A DNA stretch of 64,000 nt from Macellibacteroides fermentans (GCF_013409575.1 NZ_JACCCY010000007.1:1-64000), one strand, 5' to 3'. Shown: positions 38,147 through 47,925, counted from the first letter of the stretch. Numbers and translations: made by a program. Notes: generated by a model from the letters alone, not told the origin.

Positions 38147-39175
38147 ATGAAAGCGGAAAAATGGCAAAAGATTGCCTCCTATCAGGAGAAGCGGACGGAC
38201 CAGGTGGTACGCTGCCATTTGTGCCCACATCGTTGTGTACTACAGCAAGGGGCTGCCGGAATCTGTAAAACCCGTATCAATCAATCCGGCACACTTTATA
38301 CCACCGCCTATGGAAATCCCTGCTCGCTTAGTATCGATCCCATTGAAAAGAAGCCCCTGTTCCACTTCATGCCCGGCCAACCGGTTTTCTCTCTGGCTAC
38401 CGGCGGGTGCAACTTCCGCTGCCTTAATTGTCAGAATTGGCAAATATCCCAAACATCTCCCCAGTCGCTGAACGGCTATGACCTGGACCCGGAGGCTCTT
38501 GTACAGAGGGCTATCGGTTGTAATACCTCTATGATTGCTTTCACCTATACGGAGCCTACTGTTTTTTACGAGTATATGTACGATACAGCCCGTATCGCCC
38601 GCGGCAAAGGACTGAAAGTGGTCTGGATATCCAACGGCTATATCAACCGGGAACCTCTTCTCGACCTTTGTCCTTATCTGGATGCAGCCAATATCGATCT
38701 GAAATGTTTTGAGGATGTGATGTATCGCAAACTTACGGGCGGCCGGTTACAACCTGTTCTCGATACGTTGCTGACGCTGAAAGAGAAAAAGATCTGGCTG
38801 GAGATTACCAACCTGCTGATTCCCGGGTTTTCGGATAATCCGGAAATGATCACACACATGTGCGAATGGCTGTTTGCCAATGGCTTTGAAGATACCCCGT
38901 TGCATTTCAGCCGGTTCTTCCCGAACTACAAGCTAACCGACGTGCCGCCTACCCCAGCTGAAAGTCTGCTTGAGGCAAAGGCCATTGCCCTGAAGTCCGG
39001 ATTGAAATTTATCTATATCGGTAACCAGCCCCGGTTACACGGCGAAGATACCGTTTGTCCCCAATGCGGACATACCTTGATACAGCGGTACGGGTATACC
39101 GTTGGGACCTATGAAATTCAGGATGGAAAATGTAACCGATGCGGAAAGTCGGTTGCGGGTATATGGCACAGCTGA
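38147..39175 (+). CDS. amrS: AmmeMemoRadiSam system radical SAM enzyme
   Basis: This 342-residue radical SAM protein has the cluster-binding motif CNFRCLNCQNW (about residues 86-96), an N-terminal zinc-like motif CHLCPHRCVL (about 24-33) and a C-terminal rubredoxin-like pair CPQCGH and CNRCGKS (about 305-340). This arrangement is that of AmrS, the radical SAM partner of MEMO1 and AMMECR1 proteins. The ATG at 38147 is preferred because AGGAGG lies 7 bp before it (38134-38139); a longer frame starts 18 codons earlier. It converges with the MEMO1/AMMECR1 fusion gene, 6 bp away. The biochemical reaction is not established. Confidence 0.93.
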   Translation: MKAEKWQKIASYQEKRTDQVVRCHLCPHRCVLQQGAAGICKTRINQSGTLYTTAYGNPCSLSIDPIEKKPLFHFMPGQPVFSLATGGCNFRCLNCQNWQISQTSPQSLNGYDLDPEALVQRAIGCNTSMIAFTYTEPTVFYEYMYDTARIARGKGLKVVWISNGYINREPLLDLCPYLDAANIDLKCFEDVMYRKLTGGRLQPVLDTLLTLKEKKIWLEITNLLIPGFSDNPEMITHMCEWLFANGFEDTPLHFSRFFPNYKLTDVPPTPAESLLEAKAIALKSGLKFIYIGNQPRLHGEDTVCPQCGHTLIQRYGYTVGTYEIQDGKCNRCGKSVAGIWHS

Positions 39176-39181
39176 CACCTG

Positions 39182-40621
39182 TTACTCTTTCTCGCGGATA
39201 ATGGTTGCCGTAAAAACAGATATTTCGGCCTCCTTCCATCCGTTCCACCCGATACCCGCCTTGTCACGGGCGCAATGCCCCAGAAACGACTCCTTGCTCC
39301 ATCCGGTTTCGGTGGCTACCTGAGGCAGAAACACCCCTCTGTTCATCCCTTTTCGTATAAAGATGCCGTGTACCCCCATTTCGATTTCGGTGATATTCCG
39401 TATCTTCCTGAGAGGAGAAAGTACAGAAATCTCGATGTCCACCTCATTCAGCTCCTCCTTGGTGACCGGCCTGAAACGCGAGTCGCGTGCGGCAGCCCAC
39501 TGAGCCATCTCCCGTACATTCTGTAGCAGCGGCTTATCCTCTTCCATGTGGCCGTAGCAACCCCTGAGTTCCCCCTGATTATGGATACTCACAAATGCGC
39601 CACATCTGGTACGGAGCGCCTGAGGATACGATTCGATGGCTGCAGGCGGAGTGTCCGCTTTACGGAACAACCGTCCGATGGAATCCCTTGCCTCTTTCAG
39701 CAGCACCTGCTTTTCTGCATCCGAAAGCGTGAACCGTTCTGCGTCCACCTGCTTTTCTGTCACGGAAATAGCCCAATACCCTACAACATGATTTCGGGAC
39801 CCCTCCTCTTTGGCATCTCCCGAATTCTTATAACAGATTTCGTTGTAGCAGAACGCCGGTTCATTCTCCGTCATATAAAGAAGAGTAAGCACGGAAGTCC
39901 AACCGCACAGACTGGTAACCAGCTGGGGGATATGCTTGTGTGCATTGATATCTAAAGCTGACAACAGGTTTTGTGGGCTGTTGGATATAATTGCCTGTCC
40001 GGTTGCCGAATCGACGGATTTGGCCGCTTCGTATGCCGGATAATGGGAGAAGTCGGAGCTTATCACAAACAGATTGTCCTTGTTAAGGTAGGGCTTCAGG
40101 GCGGAGGCCAGCCGTTTGCAAATCTCCGGCGAGTTGGTGCCGATTATGATTGGAACAATCCGGTAGCTGTTCTGCAGCTTGTAATGCAGAAACGGCAGCT
40201 GTACCTCGATACTGTGCTCATTCAGATGAGGCGACGGGTTATCTGTAAACAGTTCGGGATAGACCTCGGTCAGCATCTCTCCGATCTCCGTATCCACCAG
40301 CTCCCTGCCGTAAGGCATGATAAAGTCGCCGTCGCAATACACAGACGCCCCGTTGAAATGGGCCTGGTGCGACGATGCAATCAGGAATACCTTCCGATAG
40401 GATGCCTTGTCGTCCAACTGATTAAAAGCCGAAGCAGCCACCGTACCCGAAAAGATATACCCTGCATGGGGACTGATAACAGCCCTCACTCTGCCCTGCT
40501 TTTGGGGCGCAGCCATGCTGAAAAGAGACTCCAGTTCCCTTTGCAGCACATCCGGATGGGCCGGATAGAACTGACCGGCCACCGCAGGATGCCTGTTTAT
40601 TTTGATATCCTTTCCATTCAT
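39182..40621 (-). CDS. AmmeMemoRadiSam system MEMO1-AMMECR1 fusion protein
   Basis: This 479-residue protein fuses two domains. Residues about 10-275 are MEMO1-like (nonheme dioxygenase fold; HPAVAGQFYPAHPD, VRAVISPHAGYIFSGTVA, IASSHQAHFNGASVY, HSIEVQLPFLHY, ISSDFSHYP with His and Asp metal ligands). Residues about 295-475 are AMMECR1-like (RCGAFVSIHNQGELRGCYGH, ARDSRFRPVTKEELNEVDIEISVLSP). In other bacteria these are separate or fused, and they occur with AmrS, which is encoded convergently next door. The reaction is unknown; the fold and context suggest a modification enzyme set. Confidence 0.93.
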   Translation of the reverse strand: MNGKDIKINRHPAVAGQFYPAHPDVLQRELESLFSMAAPQKQGRVRAVISPHAGYIFSGTVAASAFNQLDDKASYRKVFLIASSHQAHFNGASVYCDGDFIMPYGRELVDTEIGEMLTEVYPELFTDNPSPHLNEHSIEVQLPFLHYKLQNSYRIVPIIIGTNSPEICKRLASALKPYLNKDNLFVISSDFSHYPAYEAAKSVDSATGQAIISNSPQNLLSALDINAHKHIPQLVTSLCGWTSVLTLLYMTENEPAFCYNEICYKNSGDAKEEGSRNHVVGYWAISVTEKQVDAERFTLSDAEKQVLLKEARDSIGRLFRKADTPPAAIESYPQALRTRCGAFVSIHNQGELRGCYGHMEEDKPLLQNVREMAQWAAARDSRFRPVTKEELNEVDIEISVLSPLRKIRNITEIEMGVHGIFIRKGMNRGVFLPQVATETGWSKESFLGHCARDKAGIGWNGWKEAEISVFTATIIREKE

Positions 40622-40736
40622 ACCCAGTCGATTTGCCTATAGAGGTATTTATATAACAATCGGCAACCCGGGTTTGATTTTGATTTATCCCACACCAAAA
40701 AGAGAGCCGATGTTATATAATCCGGAATAATAAACT

Positions 40737-40744
40737 TATTTTTG
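40737..40744 (+). promoter_or_regulatory. -7 box in front of the second ECF sigma gene
   Basis: TATTTTTG fits TAnnTTTG. It overlaps a possible GTG start at 40744 and puts the transcription start near 40751, so translation most likely begins at the ATG at 40753 (nearly leaderless) or 40774. Confidence 0.5.
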
Positions 40745-40752
40745 TGAAAAAT

Positions 40753-41331
40753 ATGTCAAAACGCCCCCAAAAGATGTCTGCCGAAAACATAACATCCTTC
40801 AATAAGTTGTACAACGAATATTACGACCGTTTTGTACGCTTTGCCAATGTGTATGTAAGAGATGCAGCCGTTGCGGAAGATATTGCCGTCGATGCGTTGA
40901 TGTATTATTGGGAAAACCGCCTGTCAATCAGCGACGAATCCAATATCCCGGCCTATATCCTTACCATGATTAAGAACAAATGCCTGAATCATCTGCGGCA
41001 TCTGCATATCCGCGAAGAGTTTTCGGAAAACATCAGGCAATACCAGGAGTGGGAGCTGGGTACCCGTATCGCTACGCTGGAGGCCTGCGAACCCAGCGAA
41101 CTGTTTACGGCCGAAATAGAACAACTTATCCAGGAGGCCCTCAGCCAGATGCCCGAACGTACCCGCGCCATCTTTATATTGAACCGCTACGAAAATAAAT
41201 CCTATAAGGAGATCGCGCAGGAAATGAATATATCGTTTAAGGGCGTAGACTACCACATTGGCAAGGCGCTGAAGATTCTGCATGTCCACCTGAAGGACTA
41301 TTTACCTTTTTTCTATTTTTTTATCAATTAG
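40753..41331 (+). CDS. ECF sigma factor of a SusCD/FecR system
   Basis: This sigma-70 family protein of about 192 residues carries region 2 (about 15-80, FNKLYNEYYDRFVRFANVYVRDAAVAEDIAVDALM) and region 4 (about 120-175, LPERTR-like MPERTRAIFILNRYENKSYKEIAQEMNIS, with a VDYHIGKALKIL recognition helix). It is followed 56 bp downstream by a FecR-type anti-sigma gene and then SusC and SusD, so it should activate that transport pair when released. The start is uncertain (see the -7 box); M at 40774 is an alternative. Confidence 0.93.
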   Translation: MSKRPQKMSAENITSFNKLYNEYYDRFVRFANVYVRDAAVAEDIAVDALMYYWENRLSISDESNIPAYILTMIKNKCLNHLRHLHIREEFSENIRQYQEWELGTRIATLEACEPSELFTAEIEQLIQEALSQMPERTRAIFILNRYENKSYKEIAQEMNISFKGVDYHIGKALKILHVHLKDYLPFFYFFIN

Positions 41332-41387
41332 ACTAGGAACATTCTTTTCTCAGGTGCTATACATACAGAAACAAATCATGTGGATGT

Positions 41388-42326
41388 ATGGACAAGGAAA
41401 AACTATATAGATTTTTTGAAGGAAATGTCACCGTAGAGGAGGGCATGGAGATCAGGGACTGGATGGAAGCTTCGGCCGAAAACAAACGTATTTTTATGAA
41501 GGAGCATAAGCTGTTCAGCGCCATCTTGCTGCAAGACAAGAGACGGATCGCCGCTGTACCTGGGCAAAGCCGACTGCGAACCCTCCTGAAGTCCGACTGG
41601 TTGAGAGTGGCTGCCATCGTATTGATCACCCTCTCGCTGAACGCCGTTTACCAACACTATGTAGCCGATAACAAGGAGCTGGCCATGAGCATCGTGTCCG
41701 TTCCTGCCGGTCAGCGTACCAACGTAACCCTGCCGGACGGAACCAACGTATGGCTGAACGCCCGGACAACGATCCGGTTTCCGGAAAAGTTCAGCACCCG
41801 CAACCGTACGGTCGAACTGATGGGCGAAGGCTATTTTGATGTTGTGAAAGACAAAGAAAGGCCCTTTATCGTTAAAACGGACAAGTACAGCATCGAAGTG
41901 TTGGGAACCAAGTTCGATGTGGAAGCTTATCCGGACGAAGAAAAATTTGTGACCACCCTGATGCAGGGTAGTGTAAAGCTCACCTCCCAGGCATCTCCGT
42001 CGCACCAGGTAACACTTAAACCGGAACACAAGGCAACGCTGAAGGACGGACGGCTGGAGGTTTCGAAGGTGACCGATTTCAATCCCTACCGCTGGAAGGA
42101 GGGACTCATCAGCTTCAAAGATGAACCCTTCCTTACCATCATGAAAGACCTTGAAAAATACTATGGGTTCAAAATCATAATCAACAATCAGGATGTACTG
42201 AAGTATTCCTACACCGGATCATTCCGGCAGACAGACGGTGTAGATTATGCCCTCAGGGTACTTCAGAATGATATCAGCTTCAGCTATAAGAAGGATAACG
42301 AAACGCAGATAATACATATAAACTAA
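41388..42326 (+). CDS. FecR-family anti-sigma factor
   Basis: This 312-residue single-pass inner-membrane protein has a cytoplasmic N-terminus (about 1-70), a membrane segment (about 75-90, WLRVAAIVLITLSLNAVY), a periplasmic FecR domain (about 100-220, VPAGQRTNVTLPDGTNVWLNA) and a C-terminal DUF4974 domain (about 240-312). It holds the preceding ECF sigma inactive until the N-terminal STN domain of the partner SusC-like transporter signals. The gene order sigma-fecR-susC-susD is the usual trans-envelope signalling arrangement. Confidence 0.94.
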   Translation: MDKEKLYRFFEGNVTVEEGMEIRDWMEASAENKRIFMKEHKLFSAILLQDKRRIAAVPGQSRLRTLLKSDWLRVAAIVLITLSLNAVYQHYVADNKELAMSIVSVPAGQRTNVTLPDGTNVWLNARTTIRFPEKFSTRNRTVELMGEGYFDVVKDKERPFIVKTDKYSIEVLGTKFDVEAYPDEEKFVTTLMQGSVKLTSQASPSHQVTLKPEHKATLKDGRLEVSKVTDFNPYRWKEGLISFKDEPFLTIMKDLEKYYGFKIIINNQDVLKYSYTGSFRQTDGVDYALRVLQNDISFSYKKDNETQIIHIN

Positions 42327-42388
42327 ATAATTCTATTAATCTTTATGAATCTATTGCCTATGATAAAATGAACTGTTAGCCTACAAAA

Positions 42389-42420
42389 ATGCCGATAAGT
42401 GCGCCAACACTTACCGGCAT
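42389..42420 (+). promoter_or_regulatory. Intergenic hairpin between fecR and susC
   Basis: ATGCCGATAAGTG (42389-42401) and CACTTACCGGCAT (42408-42420) form a 13-bp imperfect stem with a 6-nt loop. No T-run follows, so it is more likely an attenuator, processing or stability element that sets the sigma/fecR to susCD ratio than a simple terminator. Confidence 0.5.
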
Positions 42421-42473
42421 GCATTCAACACAATTATTTAAAACTGTATTAAATTATAAATCAATACAAATGT

Positions 42474-45400
42474 ATGAAGAACGAAAATTTTTCAAGCAGA
42501 CTTTGTCATAAAAAAACTGGATTTAAACAAATATTTAGAACTATGCGAATAACTACTTTCCTACTTTTGGTTTGTGTTTTTTGTTCACATGCTAAATCTA
42601 CCTATTCCCAGGATGCCCGGGTGAGCATTCATATGAACAATGCCCAGCTCAATAAGATTCTTTCTGAAATTGAGAAGCAAACGGAGTACTTGTTCATCTA
42701 TAACAACGAAGTAAACGCCAACCAGGCGGTATCTATCGACGCCAGTCAAAAAAGGGTGGCCGATGTGTTGAACGATCTTCTAAAGGATCGCAACATCTCC
42801 TTTAAGATTGAAGGATCTCATATTATTTTGTCGCGGAAGAACCACAGCGAATTAAAAAACAGCGAAGCTGCAGTGCAGCAACAACAGCCGTTCAAGGTTT
42901 CAGGTACGGTGCTCGATAAATCCGGATTGCCGGTTATCGGTGCCAACGTGCAGGTTACCAACAGTGCCGGTATTGGAACCATTACGGATATGGATGGTAA
43001 CTTTACCCTGGAGGTGCCCCAGAATGCTACGCTAACAATCAGCTACATCGGGTATCAGCCCAAGCAGGTTGCGGTTAAAAATGCCGAACACCTGCGTGTC
43101 GAACTGCTTGAAGACAGTCAGGCGCTGGATGAGGTGGTAGTGGTAGGTTACGGCGTACAGAAGAAGGTGAACCTTACCGGATCCGTATCTTCGGTAAAAG
43201 GCGACGAATTAAGTCTGCGCCCGGTTGCCAACGCCACCCAGAGTTTACAGGGACTGGTTCCGGGGTTGACGGTTAACAACAGCAGTTCGGGCCGTCCCGG
43301 TGCCGAAAGTTCGCTTACCCTGCGCGGTCAGGGTAACCTTTCCAATACAGCCAACCCCTATATATTGGTGGATGGTGTGGAAATGAACCTTTCGGATGTA
43401 AACCCCAACGACATCGAAAATATATCCGTGCTGAAGGATGCCGCCGCTTCGGCAATCTACGGAGCCCGTGCCGCCTACGGTGTTATATTGGTGACAACTA
43501 AAAAAGGCGAAGAGGGAAAGATGCGGGTAAGTTATCAGGGAACTGTAGGCTGGAGCTCTCCCACGGTTTTGCCGGATATGGCCAATTCGTACGATTTCGC
43601 CACCTATTTTAATGCCGCCTGCGCCAATGCGGGGGTTGCTAAACAGTACAGCGACGAGAAACTGGGCTTATTGCAGCAATATATACAGAATCCTGCAGGA
43701 GTAGATGCCTGGGCCGACCTGAAAGGACAGAACAACCTGGTGGCCGCATTCGAGAATACAGCCAAAGGGGTGGGTAATGTAGACTATTTTAAACTGCATT
43801 ACAAAGATGCCGCCTATAAGCAGAACCATAACCTGAGCTTGAGCGGAGGTGGAAAGCTGGCTCAGTATTACGTATCGGGAGGAGCTTATACGGAAGACGG
43901 AATCCTGCGCTATGCCGATATGGATTACAAGCGATTCAACTTCAATGCCAGCGTTACTTCGCAGGTAACCGACTGGCTTAAAATGAAGGTGAACACCAAG
44001 TTTATGCATTCGGATAACAACACTCCCTTCGGAACCGGCGGATTGTCCGAAGGTTTCTATCATTCGCTGGCCCGTTTCCGTCCCACGGTGAGCGAGGTGG
44101 ATCCCAACGGCCATTTTACGGAACTTACCATGATTCCGTATCTGCAAAGCGGCACCTACACAAATACACAAGACGACAACATGTCTTTAACCGGCGGTTT
44201 CGAGATTCAACCGATCAAGAACTGGCGCATCTTTGTAGACTATACCTATCGCAACGACAACGAGGAGTACGAGGCGCTTAACGTAGCCCCTCAGATTCCG
44301 GGAGCCGACAACGAGACTTTGTATAAAGGTACCCGTTCTGAGTTGAACATCGCAGCCAACGGACGTTTTACCCGTTCCATGTCTAAAAGACGCTATCAGT
44401 CGGTAAACCTGTACACCAATTACCTGTTCACTCTGGCGGAAGATCATAATTTTACGCTGATGGGCGGTTATCAGGAAGAGGATAACAATTACAGCTACCT
44501 GTTCAACCAGGTTACGGATCTGATTTCTACCACCAACCCCGGACTGGGCTTGAGTACCGGCGACCAGACCATCACCGATATCCGCAACGGATGGGCCACC
44601 CGTGGATTCTTCGGCCGTATCAACTACGACTACAAGGGTCTTTACCTGCTGGAAGCTAACGGTCGTTACGACGGCTCTTCACGGTTTGCATCAGACAACC
44701 GCTGGGGTTTCTTCCCTTCCGTTTCACTGGGATGGAATCTTTCTCGCGAAGCCTTCATGGAAAAAACAACCGATGTGCTTTCAAACCTCAAACTGCGTGC
44801 TTCCTGGGGATTGCTGGGTAATCAGAGCGGAGCGGCGTTGTATACGTTTGCCTCCACCATGGGTACACAGCCGTTGGGCAACTATTACTTCCAGGATGGC
44901 AGGGATATGATTATCAATGCCCCCGGTGTGGTGGATCCTTATACTACCTGGGAGAAGGTGGAGAGCAAGAACGTGGGTGTCGACTTTGGATTCCTGGGTA
45001 ACTCCCTTACAGGTACAATCGACCTGTTCCAGCGTGATACAAAGGATATGTTAGGCCCTTCGGCCGACTTGGCTGATATTTTTGGTGCTACGGTTCCTAA
45101 TACCAACAACGCCCGTATGCGTAACAAAGGCTGGGAAGTAACGTTGCAGTACCGTGGCAAGATCGGTAAAGAGGTGGGCTATACAGTGGGAGCCTCCTTG
45201 TCGGACGCCATCTCGGAGGTTACAGCCTACGAAAACCCAACCGGTACCGATCCTCAGGGACAGTGGTATGTAGGTCGCAAAGTGGGCGAGATCTGGGGAT
45301 ACCGTGCAGACGGACTGATCCAGTCGCAAGCCGAGGCGGATGCCTATAATGCAGCTTACGACTTGTCGTATATCTCCGGACAGAAATGGAATCCGGGCGA

Positions 45401-46025
45401 TGTAAAGTACCGCGACCTGAACGGCGACAGTAAAATAAACAAAGGAAACAACACCCTGGCAGATATGGGCGATGTAACCATCATCGGTAACACCACACCC
45501 CGCTATCAGTATACGATAAACGGATCTGTAAACTGGAAAGGCATCTCGTTGAGCCTGTTGTTCCAGGGAGTAGCCAAAAGAGACTGGTCGCCGGACATGG
45601 GATCGGTTTATTTTTGGGGATCGGGTCCGTATGCACAGGTTACGGTATTTGAAGAACACCTCGACTACTGGAGAGAAGATAACAAGGATGCCTACTATCC
45701 TGCACCCTATACCGCCGGAGCCGGAGCCATCAATAACTTCAGAAACAAGACCTCGCAGAAAACAGACCGCTACATGCAGAATGCGGCCTACTGCCGACTT
45801 AAAAACCTTACTGTAAGCTACGACCTGCCGGGTGCGTGGACCAAAAAGGTGGGATTAAGCAAAACCCAGGTATTCTTCTCGGGCGAGAACTTATTCACAA
45901 GCACCAAACTGGCCAAGATGTTCGATCCGGAAGCCATCTTCACCGGAACCTCTTATACCAGTGAATCAGGAAAGAACTATCCGATGAATAAGGTGATTTC
46001 TTTAGGTCTAATCGTTAATTTCTAA
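42474..46025 (+). CDS. SusC/RagA-family TonB-dependent outer-membrane transporter with STN signalling domain
   Basis: This 1183-residue outer-membrane transporter has a signal sequence (about 24-45), an STN domain (about 50-122, VSIHMNNAQLNKILSEIE), a carboxypeptidase-regulatory-like domain (about 143-208, VSGTVLDKSGLPVIGANV), a TonB-box region near ALDEVVVVGYGVQKK (about 218-232), plug (about 233-345, LRGQGNLSNTANPYILVDG) and beta-barrel up to the C-terminal SLGLIVNF. The STN domain means it takes part in FecR/ECF signalling. The substrate is unknown; no glycoside hydrolases or sulfatases are encoded beside it. A shorter start at M24 is possible. Confidence 0.96.
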   Translation: MKNENFSSRLCHKKTGFKQIFRTMRITTFLLLVCVFCSHAKSTYSQDARVSIHMNNAQLNKILSEIEKQTEYLFIYNNEVNANQAVSIDASQKRVADVLNDLLKDRNISFKIEGSHIILSRKNHSELKNSEAAVQQQQPFKVSGTVLDKSGLPVIGANVQVTNSAGIGTITDMDGNFTLEVPQNATLTISYIGYQPKQVAVKNAEHLRVELLEDSQALDEVVVVGYGVQKKVNLTGSVSSVKGDELSLRPVANATQSLQGLVPGLTVNNSSSGRPGAESSLTLRGQGNLSNTANPYILVDGVEMNLSDVNPNDIENISVLKDAAASAIYGARAAYGVILVTTKKGEEGKMRVSYQGTVGWSSPTVLPDMANSYDFATYFNAACANAGVAKQYSDEKLGLLQQYIQNPAGVDAWADLKGQNNLVAAFENTAKGVGNVDYFKLHYKDAAYKQNHNLSLSGGGKLAQYYVSGGAYTEDGILRYADMDYKRFNFNASVTSQVTDWLKMKVNTKFMHSDNNTPFGTGGLSEGFYHSLARFRPTVSEVDPNGHFTELTMIPYLQSGTYTNTQDDNMSLTGGFEIQPIKNWRIFVDYTYRNDNEEYEALNVAPQIPGADNETLYKGTRSELNIAANGRFTRSMSKRRYQSVNLYTNYLFTLAEDHNFTLMGGYQEEDNNYSYLFNQVTDLISTTNPGLGLSTGDQTITDIRNGWATRGFFGRINYDYKGLYLLEANGRYDGSSRFASDNRWGFFPSVSLGWNLSREAFMEKTTDVLSNLKLRASWGLLGNQSGAALYTFASTMGTQPLGNYYFQDGRDMIINAPGVVDPYTTWEKVESKNVGVDFGFLGNSLTGTIDLFQRDTKDMLGPSADLADIFGATVPNTNNARMRNKGWEVTLQYRGKIGKEVGYTVGASLSDAISEVTAYENPTGTDPQGQWYVGRKVGEIWGYRADGLIQSQAEADAYNAAYDLSYISGQKWNPGDVKYRDLNGDSKINKGNNTLADMGDVTIIGNTTPRYQYTINGSVNWKGISLSLLFQGVAKRDWSPDMGSVYFWGSGPYAQVTVFEEHLDYWREDNKDAYYPAPYTAGAGAINNFRNKTSQKTDRYMQNAAYCRLKNLTVSYDLPGAWTKKVGLSKTQVFFSGENLFTSTKLAKMFDPEAIFTGTSYTSESGKNYPMNKVISLGLIVNF

Positions 46026-46036
46026 TACGCGTCAAT

Positions 46037-47842
46037 ATGAAAAGAATAAAAATATTTATAGGTTTAGCACTTATCTTCGGTTTGACAAGCTGTTCGGACC
46101 TCGATAAACTTCCGGAGGGCGTTCTCTCCACATCTACTGCATTCAGCAGCACTGCCGAGATTACCAAATACCTGAACCAGTTTTACGAGACAGGCGTGCG
46201 TACCCAATCGCAGAATGTGGGTAATGCTTCGGGTATCGCCTTTGGCGACATGGCCAGCGACAATATGATCTCCAACGTGATAGACGACAGGCTTGCCGGC
46301 GAAACGGCGCTGAGCGATGCTACAAAGCTCACCAACTACACCTACATCCGCAATGTCAATTTCCTGATCAACAACTTCGGGAACTGCAAGGAGACCGGTG
46401 CGGCTATGAACCAATGCATCGGCGAGGCCTATTACTTCCGGGCCTGGTATTATTACCAGATGTTTGTAAACTACGGCGAGCTTACCTGGATCGATGAGGT
46501 GCTGGACCCTGTACAGGAACAGATGGAGCGCCCCAGAGACAGCCGTACCATGATTGCCGATAAGATATTGGCCGACCTGGATGTGGCTATCGAGAACCTG
46601 GGCGAAAAGAACAACAGCGCCACCATGCGGGTACACAAAGATGTAGCCCGCGCGCTTAAAAGCGAAGTGGCCCTGTTTGAAGGAACCTGGGAGAAGTACC
46701 ACAAAGCCAAGGGCACCCCTTTCTACGATAAGAGTGTTACCGACGAGAAAATAAACAACTACCTGCAGCAGGCAGCCGATGCAGCCAAGGCGGTGATAGA
46801 CCGTGGCGTGTGGAGCATCGCAACCGGCAATACACAGACAGCCTACCGCGATCTGTTTATTACATTGGACCTTTCTACTAACAAAGAGGTGTTATGGTGG
46901 AAAAAATACGATGCAAGCGATAACATCGGGCATTCGGTAACCCGCTACCTGAACCAGGGTGGAGGTATCACCGGCGCATCCTTGTCGCTGGTAGACGATT
47001 ACCTTACGGCAGACGGTCGCCCGTTTGTGGGTGCAGAGCGTGAGAATGCACAGAAAGTATACGGAAACGAACTACTGCCTACGGTACGCGACCCCCGTCT
47101 GTCTCAGACAGTCTGTACTCCCGGTCAGCCGCTCCGTCCCAACAACGCCTACGTATTTGTTCGTCCGCCGTTGGATGGAAACAGCTACAACCAGAACACC
47201 ACCGGATTTTCGGTACTGAAGTATGTTGAATTCAATACCACCTACACTCCTACGATCGACGGCGAAGGTAAGAGTCAGGCTCCGGCCATCCAATACCGTT
47301 ATGCAGACATCCTGCTCAATTACGCCGAAGCTTTGGCCGAACTGAACGGAGCAGCCAACGCCGCTAAGATTGCAGCCGCATTGAAGCCCCTGCGCGACCG
47401 TGTAGGCATGCCTGCGGTAGATTTCGACCGCGAGTACAACACCGCATCAGATTATCCCTTCAAGGACCTGGATAAATACATTCAGGCCGTACGCCGGGAG
47501 CGTCGTGTGGAGAAAGCCTTCGAAGGAAGTCGTCTTACAGACATCCTGCGCTGGGCGGCAGCCGACAAGCTGATTGTAAACAAAACCCCTCTGGGAGCCT
47601 TGTTCACCGGAAGCAGTCTGGAGACAGCCTACGGCAATAAACTGGTGTACGATCAGGCAGCCAACAACAACCTGTTCCTGAGCGGAAAACCCGGAGATGC
47701 CAAACGCTATATCATCCCATTCAATAACAAGAACTATCAGAACGGATGGCAGTTCAAACTGGACAGAGACTACCTGTATCCTATCCAGTCGCGCATGTTG
47801 TCGCTTACCAACAACCAATGGAAACAGAACCCCGGCTGGTAA
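46037..47842 (+). CDS. SusD/RagB-family nutrient-binding lipoprotein
   Basis: This 601-residue surface lipoprotein has the signal with the lipid Cys at residue 19 (GLTSCSDLDKLPEG) and a SusD fold. Conserved stretches are the TPR-like helices (QCIGEAYYFRAWYYYQM), the RYADILLNYAEALAELNG segment and the VRRERRVEKAFEGSRLTDILRW motif. It acts as the lid over the SusC barrel and captures the ligand. It follows susC by 11 bp, closing the operon, with a terminator at 47871-47905. Confidence 0.96.
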   Translation: MKRIKIFIGLALIFGLTSCSDLDKLPEGVLSTSTAFSSTAEITKYLNQFYETGVRTQSQNVGNASGIAFGDMASDNMISNVIDDRLAGETALSDATKLTNYTYIRNVNFLINNFGNCKETGAAMNQCIGEAYYFRAWYYYQMFVNYGELTWIDEVLDPVQEQMERPRDSRTMIADKILADLDVAIENLGEKNNSATMRVHKDVARALKSEVALFEGTWEKYHKAKGTPFYDKSVTDEKINNYLQQAADAAKAVIDRGVWSIATGNTQTAYRDLFITLDLSTNKEVLWWKKYDASDNIGHSVTRYLNQGGGITGASLSLVDDYLTADGRPFVGAERENAQKVYGNELLPTVRDPRLSQTVCTPGQPLRPNNAYVFVRPPLDGNSYNQNTTGFSVLKYVEFNTTYTPTIDGEGKSQAPAIQYRYADILLNYAEALAELNGAANAAKIAAALKPLRDRVGMPAVDFDREYNTASDYPFKDLDKYIQAVRRERRVEKAFEGSRLTDILRWAAADKLIVNKTPLGALFTGSSLETAYGNKLVYDQAANNNLFLSGKPGDAKRYIIPFNNKNYQNGWQFKLDRDYLYPIQSRMLSLTNNQWKQNPGW

Positions 47843-47870
47843 GACTCGATTGACCTGGATTTAAAATACA

Positions 47871-47905
47871 TTCCCTTAAGTGATCATCCCGTTCACTTAA
47901 GGGAA
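47871..47905. terminator. Terminator between susD and the DUF4143 ATPase gene
   Basis: TTCCCTTAAGTGA (47871-47883) and TCACTTAAGGGAA (47893-47905) form a 13-bp stem with a T-run on the plus side, ending the susCD transcript; the convergent gene stops 21 bp away and may use it too. Confidence 0.9.
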
Positions 47906-47925
47906 TTTTTTTACTCCAGATGCAT

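Noticed and set aside
43668-44171. Open frames antisense to susC and susD (also 45051-45659 and 46064-46702)
   Set aside because: They only reflect codon bias of the coding strand and have no start context or domain.
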